A DNA stretch of 64,000 bases from Polytrichum commune (Eukaryota; Streptophyta; Polytrichopsida; Polytrichales; Polytrichaceae): positions 16,678,001 through 16,742,000 of the forward strand of contig OX485804.1 of NCBI GenBank assembly GCA_950295325.1. The letters run 5' to 3'. The position numbers and the translations under genes were made by a program. Below, piece by piece: positions 54,843-64,000 of the stretch (positions within the stretch are counted from its first letter, which is position 1; every line of letters starts with the position of its first letter). The notes under the pieces are model-generated. The model saw only the letters and a program-made list of their open reading frames with translations, did no database searches and had not been told where the DNA came from.

Positions 54843-57800
54843 ATGGGGGCTGAAGATCATAGCCCACAGAGGAAGTTGAAGTTGCTGGGACTCCATGGCT
54901 TCCGAACCAGCGGGGATATCCTCCAACGCCAGCTTTCCAAATGGGGTCCCATTGTGCATGAGCTCATTGATATGGTGACTCCCATACTAACTCAAAAACC
55001 CTTCTTTCTCCACTCTTCCAAAAAATTCTGTTAACACATCGGGGTTATGATGCTCTGCAACCCTTGACACACCGTGAATGTGCTTTATTTCGATTTAAGT
55101 CTTTCATTCGTGTCAACTGTAGGCAACTGTTGTGATCTGGTTTTCAGGTGGTAAAATGCAGACCATTGTTGCTGGAACCACTTTATCTGAAACTCGGAGA
55201 CTGGCTCTTTCTCCTCTGTTATGATGTAACCATGTCGCTTCTTCAATGTTGGGTCAATTGTTGGCCTTGTTGACTCTTCCAAAGTGCTCGTAGACACATC
55301 AGGTTTTGATGCTCTATGGATCTTGACGCACCATGCGAATTCATTAAGCTATGCGCATGTGCTTTTTCATTTTTGGTCCAACTTTAGGCAATTCATGTGT
55401 TCTGGGTTTCAGGTGGTGAAATCCAGAGAAATACTGTTGCCAACAAATTATCAGAAATTCAGAAACCGACTCTTTCTCCTTACATTTGATTGGCGATATG
55501 GATACTTTAATTTTTGGGTGTTGGGTTGCCATACCTAGATTTCACTACCAGATCACAAGAATTTCTTGCCTAGGGGTTTATTCAGTATTAGCAACCAAAC
55601 ACCCAAAGATCAAGTAACAACATGGCCAATCAAAACTGAGGAGAAAGAGCCGGTTTCCAAGTTTCTGAATGGTGGTTGGCAACAATACTCTGGATTTTAC
55701 CACCCAAAACCAAAATCACAAGAATTGCCTGGGTTGCGAGATCTACAGAGCGGTTGTTGCTTTTCTCTCTCAATGTCTGAGGTCATTGGTGGATAATGTT
55801 TTACAGGATGTCATTAATGGGCCCCTGCCTTGCGAAGGGAAATCGGATGTGGAGGGCTACTACGACGGTCCTTACTATGAATGGTATCGATTTAACAAGG
55901 TTGGTGTCACAATTACTGAATCACTACATGATAAAAAAAAACATTATATATATTGTTGTCCCTTATTCACACGTAGGAAATATTTCACAGCTTCTTCAAG
56001 TGCATAGTGTTTAGCACTTCCTTGCCTGATCCTTTGTAGTACCAAAAGCCTGCAAAATGGAGTGCAAACAAAATTGCATTTATGCGAGTTGCTGTCAAAG
56101 TTTCTGTCGACGTTTCTGTGTTGATCTTCTGTGTATAGAGAGGTTCTTGAATTTGAAGCGTGGGTCTTGGTGCTAATGATCCTTTTTTTTGGTGGCTCAA
56201 CAGGACTACACTGAATTTTATCACGCCGATGAAGCAATCACGTACATATCCGATTACATGAAGTTGCATGGGCCTTATGATGGTCTAATTGGGTTCTCAC
56301 AGGTAAAATAGAAAACGTTGCCCCAATAGGCCCAATGGGCCTCAACACAAATTTCAGAAATTAAAACAAGAATTTTCTGCACATGGTAGGTTGTCGAATT
56401 GTCGAAGAAATACTCGAAATTTTTTTTTCGTGCACCGACTAACTTCATTGCAATCGTTGTTCCTGTGCAGGGAGCCGTGCTGTGTGGCTGCCTTGCTGCT
56501 CTGCAAGGGAAAGTAAGCAAGACATTCGATTTCATGAAGCATTTCATGCTTTTTGCAATGTCCAGACTAACATGTTATTTGATGACCTCACCAATTTTAC
56601 CCACACTTGTACTCCGCGAAGATTTTAGAGTTTTGACTCATACCTTGTCCATGGGAAGAAGAGAAAGGTGCATGTGTGATGAATCTCCGGGGTTGCGGTT
56701 TTTGTAATTTTTTTCTTGATTGTATTTGCAGGGGTTGGCACTCCAAGACATCCCACCCATTCGTTTTGTTGTCATGATATCTCCTGCGCAACTCCGAGCT
56801 CAACATCTAAGACATATTTATGAAGAGCCCATCATCAAGTGTTCTTCCTTGGCTCTCCTAGGTAAAGCATAGTTAGGCTTCACCCTCTGAATGTCACACT
56901 TCCGCTTGTTGCGATGTGAAATGTTGGTTTTTGTTATCTTCTTCTTGCTTCAATAGATTTATCCTATGACTTTCAATAGATGGGGGTTTTGGTCAGGAGT
57001 CGGTCGTTTTGCATGCAAATGTCTTCCATGTTCAGTAACGTTTTGGTGCATGCTCGGAGGTAGTGTAGTGTGGAGGTTTGAACGAGGAACATCGTGTATC
57101 GGTTCATTGAGGGCTCAAACTCATTTTTGGCACGCTGAGGGGTGCTATAACGAGTCCAGCCCTCAATAAACCAAAATAGCTTGCTCTTTCTTCGAATTCA
57201 AACAGGACCTTGTAAAGCATGCGCCATCACAAGTGGAAAGAAATTATTGATTCTGCATGCAAAACAACCAATGTTGAAATCATATGGGCCCAACTCTCGA
57301 TGTAAAAGTCTCATTGAATTAGAGGACAAATATAACATTCCATGTCGTCAGTATCATCACTTGGTAAGGTAGATGTGCCTTAGATGGATACTTTTCAATC
57401 TGCACCCCGTTCTCGTCGGATTCGAAACACACAATAATTGTGAGATGATGAGCAAATCCAAATTGTGGCCGTAGTCATTTGCCACATAATTTCTGGAGCT
57501 CATGAGGATTCTTGTGCTCATTAGGTGGTCATATGGGTCACTCCAATCTTGTTAGCTATTGGGCCTAGAATGGTTAGCATATTTTGAGCATGTAACCACT
57601 CACCACTCAAAATATTTGTGTCCAGATTTTTGTTGTGTTGGGATTTAGGCACATCTACCTTAAACCTCTCATGTATCCAACATCTGCATACGTAAATTGA
57701 TGTATCTCTCATGTAATCTAAGAAATTGTTTTCTGTGTTGAACAGGGCGTAAGGATTGGATGAGACCTTTTGGCCAAGAATTACTGAAGTCATTTCAAGA

Positions 57801-59139
57801 TCCTGTTGTCATAGAGCATCGGTATGGTCACGTTGTTCCGAAACTAGGTACGTCCCCTTCTTAAATTGGCAGGTTTCTTTTTATCAAACAACTATCGTTA
57901 TATTTTGTTGGCTCGTCCATTTTGTGTAGACTCAGTTTCTGTTGAACGGTGGGAACCTAGCGAGTGCAAATGGGTGCTTTACATTAGAGCTTGAGGGCCT
58001 GTGACCATTGAAAGGCTAAAATCTCTAATTGGCGGAAAAGGGTGAGACCATCCCACTTCATTTTACAATGGAGCTTGAGGGCATAAGGAAGCAAGGAAAT
58101 TTGAGTGGCTGAACAAACCTACATGGAGTTCAAAATTGCATGAAAATGGATAATGTTTCATGGTCCACCGGATTTTGACTCAAGCCTGTCTCATTGACGT
58201 GGGTCAACACAAAGCCAAGAGACCATGACACTTCAAAATCTCACAACCCTTGATTGATTAGAACTTATTGTATAGAAGGGCCCACATGAGCAGGATAGCA
58301 TTCGATTGAGAGCCCGGTCATGTATGTTTTTAATCTTCTGTGGTCATTTAAGGCCCATGACCACAGAAGATTCAACTTCAATATTGTATGGTGCCATGGC
58401 TTTCAGATGAGTTTCAAGGGCCCTCAGAATTACATGATCACAGCCCTTGGCCACAGTGTAAAGTCACCGTAAGTATATGTCACGATATGCACGGATGTAA
58501 GTTCGATTTTAATGCTAAAAAGTACACATAGGGCGCAAACTCTAAACCTGAACCCCTCTCTTATTTTCTGGTATCTCATTTTCAGCACCCACTCTACAAA
58601 TGTTTTCTGTTCAGATATATACAATTGATTTAGTTGAAGCTTCTTGTGCCTAGGGCAGTCAACTCCCTTGTAGGGCTATGAGCCACGTGCAATTAAAGAG
58701 TATTTTTTGAAAGGGCTCTGGAGTGATGCACATATTCATAGAATATTCTATATATTTGATGGGTATCACTTGAAATGTACCTTACATAGTTTCAAAAAAA
58801 TCCCAATACCCTATATTTGCGTCAGTTTTTTAAGGAAAAAAATCGCATCTTTGGATTTCATTCCAACCTATATATAGATATATAATTATTTTTTGCATGT
58901 GGTTGTTAACGTCTTGCAACAAGTGACGTCCCCGAGTTCTTGTGTCAACAGATGAAACGGAGAGCGCAGCAGTGGCCCAGTTTTTAAGGTTGAGGTTGGC
59001 TGCTGATAATTTTGAGGGTGAGGTGGATTCCATGGTCAATGCAAAGGAAATTTCAGCCACTGAAGCTCCACAGAAGGTGGAAGAAGGGGGCACGCATGAA
59101 AACGACACAACTGAAGAGGTTTCAGTGGCTGTGGTGTAA
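54843..59139 (+). CDS. FSH1/OVCA2-type serine hydrolase
   Basis: Alpha/beta-hydrolase of the FSH family, an esterase-type enzyme probably acting on a carboxylic ester or thioester in the cytosol; the plant substrate is not established. Exons: 54843-54974, 55807-55899, 56204-56302, 56471-56512, 56732-56861, 57746-57847, 58952-59139; 261 aa, all in phase. Family motifs: LKLLGLHGFRTSGDI (oxyanion region), CEGKSDVEG, PYYEWYRFN and the nucleophile elbow GFSQG with Ser107, split by intron 3 right after Gln108. The other triad residues are likely Asp169 in GRKDWMRPFG and His194 in RYGHVVPKL. The usual VFLDAPFP stretch reads DVINGPLP here at the exon 1/2 join; alignment length is kept. The C-terminal 60 residues are a Glu/Thr-rich tail that looks disordered. 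Introns 1, 5 and 6 are packed with repeats. Confidence 0.92.
55037..55740. repeat. Direct and inverted repeats in FSH1 intron 1
   Basis: Three relatives of one unit. The first (about 55037-55240) and second (about 55297-55525) are direct copies. The third (about 55590-55740) is inverted. All carry GTGGTRAAATSCAGA, GGCTCTTTCTCCT-type words and, in the last two, TTTGGGTGTTKGGTTGC. The second and third face each other and could fold into a hairpin with arms of about 140 bases. Confidence 0.8.
56954..57335. mobile_element. M5 foldback element in FSH1 intron 5
   Basis: Collinear with other M5 copies: GGTCGTTTTGCATGCAAA on the left pairs with CTGCATGCAAAACAACC on the right; the centre has TTTTTGGCACGCTGAGGGGTG. 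Ends are more diverged (ATTTATCCTATGAC and GAGGACAAATATAAC). About 380 bp. Confidence 0.7.
57364..57654. mobile_element. M1 element, shortened, in FSH1 intron 5
   Basis: Inverse orientation to the reference copy: begins GGTAAGGTAGATGTGCC and ends GGCACATCTACCTTAAA, here with 16-base nearly perfect inverted ends. Internal words GAGGATTCTTGTGCTCATT and CCTAGAATGGTTAGCATATT match M1. About 290 bp, lying 30 bases from an M5 copy. Confidence 0.75.
57972..58468. mobile_element. M3 element in FSH1 intron 6
   Basis: Left end GGTGCTTTACATTAGAGC, right end GGCCACAGTGTAAAGTCACC, inverted relatives. Internal words CACAACCCTTGATTGATTA and ATTTAAGGCCCATGACC match 28739-29221 in the reverse orientation. 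About 497 bp. Confidence 0.65.
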
Positions 59140-59236
59140 ACAAATACTGAAATGCCTTGAGAAGGTGTTAATGTTCCTGTCAATATGTAGATGTGTTTTC
59201 ACAGTCACTGTCAGGATAAGGAACTGTGACTTGCCA
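59140..59236 (+). other. FSH1 3' UTR (start)
   Basis: Only 97 bases separate the stop codon from an M4 element, so the FSH1 transcript's polyadenylation site may lie inside that element. No clear AATAAA was recognised in this short stretch. Confidence 0.4.
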
Positions 59237-59588
59237 CTACACTAAATGCTCCTATTACTGTGGGCCACAGTACTTTTGTAGAGCCCACACTAATTCTCAG
59301 AACGAGAAGTAACGTGGGTCACATTAAGCTTGCACCCACACCAAATGTCTAATTTAAAATTAATGTAGGCCGTGTTTAGTTGTTCTAGAAAATTGGTGTG
59401 GGCGCCTATTTTATTTTATGCTACTTTTGGCCTGTGACTAATACTCCATGTGTTGTTCAGAAGTCTTCATGAAGGCCTTAGGGGGATGGACCCACGCTAT
59501 TTCCACACAAACTAGATATTTAGCGCGGCTTGCGGTAATTTTTTCCATGCTAATTATCCACCCGCACTAATATGACTATTTAGTGTAG
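59237..59588. mobile_element. M4 element 3' of FSH1
   Basis: 352 bp from CTACACTAAATGCTCC to GACTATTTAGTGTAG; the ends are inverted relatives. Inside, GTGGGCGCC, TTTTATGCTACTTTTG and GAAGGCCTTAGGGGGA match the inverse of 7951-8279. Confidence 0.8.
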
Positions 59589-59919
59589 CTCCTAGTGTGG
59601 ATTGATCCAATTGGATCTCCTAGCACTTTGAATTGTATGAATATGTAGATATTGCTTGCATATTATGCATATTTTGTCATACTAAAAACATGGACATTTC
59701 TTAAATACAACACAAGTTGTCCATCACCTTTCAGAAATCAATACATTGATTATGGTAAGTATTGTGGGCCACAATCTTGAGCTGGATTCCATACTGAAAA
59801 TATATGGGAATAAAGTTGTGGGTGGACACAAAGTTAACATCATATGCCCATGTTGTAGGTCATAGTGTTTCTGTTGGATTAAAAAGAGTGCATTTGAAAG
59901 ACCTCCAACCTTCATAAGG
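59589..59919. other. Intergenic, nothing recognised
   Basis: AT-rich sequence without repeats or motifs that I could identify. Confidence 0.4.
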
Positions 59920-60390
59920 TTACTTCTCTTAACTGGATGCCTATATTTGAGTGGTATGTGGTTTGGTGTGGCTCCAAGAAACAAATACCCAAAAGACATG
60001 TGTTTGAAAGAGATTGAATTAGGTGCTCAAAATTCGATATCCATTCTAGGCTCAACAATCAACATAATTTGGGGGGAGGGTATAAGACCATTCAATTGTG
60101 GTTTTTTATCACAAAAAATCTTCACCATTAGGTGAACTTCTCCGGTGGACTTCTCCACTAAACTTCTCCTCTAGGTGTTTAGACTTCAACCGGTCAAGAC
60201 TCCTTAAGAAATATTTTATTGCCTTTAATTCTTCTCCGGCACATCCACCATTTGCCTCATATAACCATGTCTTGGCCAAGCATTCTTGACCGACTGGAGG
60301 CCTTCTCCACCGTAGTGTAAACCGGCCCTAAGTTAGCAGATCCAAATCGAGGCACGTAGCCATGTTCCTCAAAATTTGGAGCTCATATAC
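59920..60390. mobile_element. Composite of M1 and M2 sequence
   Basis: 59920-60090 matches the left half of M1 (CCTATATTTGAGTGGTATGT through TTGGGGGGAGGGTATAAGAC). 60090-60331 is an M2 fragment ending GTAGTGTAAACCGGCCCTAA. 60333-60390 matches M1 again, but inverted (TAGCAGATCCAAATCGAGG). So the M1 halves flank M2 in opposing orientation. Confidence 0.65.
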
Positions 60391-63300
60391 ATTCACATTG
60401 TATCAAAAGATTTCAACAAGAATTGTGTTCATAAGAATTGTGTAATATAATGTTCAATTTTATTCAAAAGATAATGAAAATTGCCAAATTGCCAATTGTC
60501 AAGTTTGGCCCATGTAGGAAATAAATGTCTCCTTGGGTGTTTAAGAATGAAGAGGGGAAAACCCATACACATTGGACAAAGCACTACTCTTTGGTATTAT
60601 TTAAGACATGCTCTCCTCTTAATCATCCTCATCAATTTCTCTCTTCTTATCCTTGATCTTCAATCATGGATAATCGAAGAAGAGAGATTTTGTGTTCTCT
60701 TATGATCTTTATGGTTTTGAAATATTTTATCGTTTCAACTATGGCGATACAAAAAACCATCATGTATCACCATAATGCTTCAATTATGATGATGGCATAT
60801 TTTTTGATTGGGAGCAAGGAGAGGGTGGTGTGGAAATTTGACCGGCCAAGTGGATATGTGTCACAGTTTCTTCTTGGATCATATAATGCAAAATAATTCT
60901 CACTACCAATGAGGTCATCCTCATGTTGGCTACTACCAAACTGAAATTGTGAATAACCAGCCATTGCGAAAAAAAATTGCACAAAAAAATATCGCTAAGG
61001 AGCTACTACAACAAAGAGAGCTGTCAAATCTTGTCTTGATTATACTCTAGTCAAGTTAAGGTAGTGTTACCTTCTTGTAGAGTTAAGTAATGTTATGTAA
61101 TGTAATGTAATGACAACATACATCCCTGTTGGAATAGGGTCTCGATAATCCCTCGGTATAATACAATATAATATGCATTTCTGTTTTCCTGTACTTGCAT
61201 AGAGAAAAAAAGTCTGTATAAATATTTCTTGTATGAATAAGTAAATGTATCCAGCAACTAATTCGAGTTTACTGGAACCATGAAGGGTCCTGTTTTCACC
61301 CTTATTCTCATCTGGTTAACTAAATTCTTCTGAAATACCTCAATGGACCATATTTCAGAACTAAATGTTTGCAGCTTTATTGGTCATTCCTATTTATCAT
61401 TTCTGTCTCTGTAGATCACGACTTGAGACAACCCACTAGGTATATTACCATAAGAGCTTAGCTTATTATGGTACTTTGTCTGTTATACACTCCATTAGTA
61501 AGCAACTTAAATCAGTAAAAGAAATAATCCTTATTACGCTCAATATCTGCAATGATCCATAGAATCCGGTATTAACAAACAGATTCATATGTTTCAATTG
61601 AAACAATTCCAGTCACTCATTATGCATGAGAGATATGGAAATACTTCAAGAGCTTATGTAACTTAATGGTACACTGTAAGCTCAAAATATCATCATCTAA
61701 CCCTCTTTACTCAGATGTTAAATACTACAATCCTCAGGGTAGATTTATAGATGTTTATCTCACACTTCTACAGAATATCATAAAAGTATAAGAGTAGCAA
61801 TAAGTATCTAGAGCTCTCCAGATATACACCAACTTGATAAAACACTTTTTACTACTAAGGGTCTATATGTACCCTTTAGTAACAGATGATCATTCGTACA
61901 CCTGGATAAGACTTCTTCTTAATTGATTTTTCAATTCAGTAAGTGTCCTGTAGTGCTCTTAAACATCAAGCATCTCGAATCAACACAGATTGTATATACC
62001 TCATGGTCTTATTACAACCCATCTGATCCTCTTATGACTAAAACAATACTTAGTCGAAATTTCAGCATTGATACTTATTTTAAAATATATGTATAGGTAC
62101 CAATTTCACGGGATTAAGCCCTTCTATATTCTTCTGAGCTTTTCTTACCAAGCAAAACTTTCTTTCAGTCATAGGACTATTCATACTACTCACAATTCTC
62201 ATTTGTACAGGAGAAATTTATCTTTGAGAGGGATTTTATTCAAATTACTGAACTTAAGCTACAGATGAAAATGCATAGTTACAGATATCAGCTCCAGTAA
62301 TATAATCCGAAGAGGTATCCTTCAGTAATTATAATCGGAGAGTTTATGGGTATTGATTCTCAGTCATATCCTCCTATCCACTTTCCATCTGGTCTAAGTC
62401 ACAGATTGTATTTCTAGTAGTACTAAGTATATGTAATCGAAATCCCTTTTAATTGCTTATCACAGGTAAATTTGTGACTGATTACAAGCAGGAGTTATTT
62501 TCAAAATATCACTGCACTGTAATAGTAACACAATATATTCATATTACCCATATAGCGAGTATTATTTTAATAAAAAATGTAGAGAGTATGAAGTTATTTC
62601 ATCAAGAAAGATAGTATCATAGTTGTTGATCCAAATTTCAAGAAACAATTTCTTGTGGAAGAACTATGAATGGACTTTTCTTCGGAGTGTGCACAACACT
62701 TGTAGAAGAGGTCCTCACCTGTGCCCATGCTCCCCACAATTACCAAAAAGTAAGTTAGTAGAGCGTACATCAGGTGTTAGCAGACCTCTTACTTGTTATC
62801 GATGTCAACAAGGTTGTACCAATTCCTTGGAAAAAGGTAGAATAAGAAAATTAAACTCTCTTTATAAGTCTTGAATGAGAAAGATTAACATATATTAGAA
62901 TAAGATATGAATAATCTCACATATATATCATGAATTCCTGTGTAGTATTTTTTCAAGAATATAATTCTTGTAACTAAGGGATAAAACCTTATAGTCATCC
63001 TTCGAGGATTTATTCTTGCTCATCCTTGCAGCAGCAATGATCACTGTAATTCTCTGCTCCTTACAGAAAGCTAAACCTCTCTTTATTCAGGAGAACAGAA
63101 CTTTCAAGAAACTACACTCTATTGCTTCTCAATAGTATGTGAGATCTCAGTAACAGTGTATCTGAATCACGCTAATGGCTCCGAATCCCAGTATTCTATG
63201 AAACTAAGTAAAACTGTTACAACAGCTTTATCTCTCTATGTTTCAATCACCCTCAGAGACCCATTCCTTCTCAAACAGCTGGAGATAGCCACGACACACC

Positions 63301-63490
63301 TCCTGGTTCTAATCTCAAGGCATCTGACTCACTGTACTGACAGACTCGGCTCCTTTCTGTTCTGATGAAAACGGCTATCAGAGGCCTTCCTTTTATACTG
63401 TAAATTTATGCCACATCGGGCAGCCCATATGGATATTTTTAGTATGGGCAGTCCTTTACGGGCAATCTTAGGGGTAACTTCTCTCTGCAT
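60391..63490. other. Intergenic, no supported gene
   Basis: About 3.1 kb of AT-rich sequence with only short frames. A TATA-like CAGTATAAAAGGAAGG reads on the minus strand at about 63385-63400, and words of the TGTAATGTAATG type form a small repeat near 61085. It may be the long terminal repeat or leader of an old retroelement, but I found no primer-binding site, polypurine tract or gag/pol motif. Confidence 0.3.
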
Positions 63491-63498
63491 TTCAAGAA

Positions 63499-63535
<37 letters not shown>
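63499..63535. repeat. AG dinucleotide microsatellite
   Basis: An uninterrupted run of about 18 AG units. Confidence 0.9.
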
Positions 63536-63537
<2 letters not shown>

Positions 63538-63619
63538 CTTGCCAACACCTTAGGTTTTGAAAAAAACCAGATCTGAAATCTACGGTCCAGATCTGTTTTT
63601 GAAAATTAAATTTTTATTG

Positions 63620-63868
63620 AGTTGGGCTTCTCCGGCCTCAAGAGGCCGGACAAGAAACTCCTCCTCCAGAGAAGCCCAACTCCAAAAAGTGCCGCCATGT
63701 AGGCGGCCATGTCATTTTATCATCCATGAGAAAAGTTCACCACCATTGTTTTCTTCACCTAGTGTAAACACCCACCGGTCAAGAGTTGCATTTTCGACCA
63801 ATCACAATTGAGAAACGCCTTTTTTTTAATGATCGGTGGACTTCTCCACCATAGTGTAAACCGGCCCT
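63620..63868. mobile_element. M2 element
   Basis: Right end CCATAGTGTAAACCGGCCCT at 63847-63868 is the M2 terminus. It shares CATGTCATTTTATCATCCATG, AGTGTAAAC and CACCGGTCAAGAG with the 22034 and 60090 copies. The left arm contains its own inverted pair (GTTGGGCTTCTCCGG with GAGAAGCCCAACTCC). The exact left border is unclear. Confidence 0.65.
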
Positions 63869-63869
63869 T

Positions 63870-63957
63870 AACCATCTTGTACTAATCGTGTGTTTCATAT
63901 CCTAAGGGAAGTAGGTCAATCCTGAACAAGTAACCATTTAAGACCCATCTACCTTGC
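63870..63957. mobile_element. M1 right-end fragment
   Basis: ACCATCTTGTACTAATCGTG, TTTCATATCCTAAGGGAAG and TAAGACCCATCTACCTTG match the last 85 bases of the M1 copy at 49266-49632. It begins right where the M2 element ends, so M2 seems to have inserted into this M1 copy. Confidence 0.7.
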
Positions 63958-64000
63958 ACAATGTGCATGACAAGTGTAATTAGGGCTGCATATTATTTTA

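Noticed and set aside
55669-55806. Upstream extension of FSH1 exon 2 (open frame continues to 55669)
   Set aside because: That stretch is the inverted repeat copy; a TTTTACAG acceptor at 55806 joins exon 1 with the right length.

Overview
The window looks like nuclear DNA of a streptophyte, most likely a land plant. The clues are six intron-rich protein genes, a plastid-targeted MATE carrier, a plant-style RAB3GAP2 N-terminal protein, telo-box and site II promoter motifs at the CCT2 gene, and AT-rich spacers full of small repeats. I cannot name the species. A SIRT7-like sirtuin and no sign of the usual seed-plant SRT1 layout make me lean towards a non-flowering lineage, but that is inference only.

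Genes, left to right. (1) 1698-8458 (+): MATE-family transporter of the chloroplast DTX45/46/EDS5 type, about 15 exons. (2) 25656-26872 (+): tail-anchored cytochrome b5, 3 coding exons, 141 aa. (3) 28446-32743 (-): RAB3GAP2 N-terminal domain protein, 9 coding exons, 484 aa. (4) 36924-41653 (+): CCT2, the beta subunit of the cytosolic chaperonin, 11 exons, 528 aa. (5) 45445-50837 (-): SIRT7-like NAD-dependent deacylase, 5 exons, 354 aa. (6) 54843-59139 (+): FSH1/OVCA2-type serine hydrolase, 7 exons, 261 aa. Exon joins were worked out by hand from GT-AG sites, codon phase and remembered family motifs. Apart from one donor site in the MATE gene, all joins keep frame. The genes are unrelated housekeeping-type functions and do not form a pathway.

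The rest is mostly repeats. At least six families of short non-coding elements with inverted ends occur here, called M1 to M6 below. They sit mainly inside introns: the MATE gene alone carries five, in introns 2, 11, 12, 13 and 14. There is also a fossil LINE reverse transcriptase (42880-43640, -), three related fragments that look like an LTR-retrotransposon leader, a 46-bp minisatellite made of covarying palindromic modules (52480-52985), a CCCATGCCCA minisatellite (16495-16830), an inverted-repeat foldback in FSH1 intron 1, a 450-bp tandem duplication just upstream of FSH1, and a roughly 2-kb block at 13020-15120 whose + strand is strikingly poor in G.

I found no tRNA, rRNA, CRISPR array or complete mobile element. 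The 8459-25655 gap holds no gene I can support.
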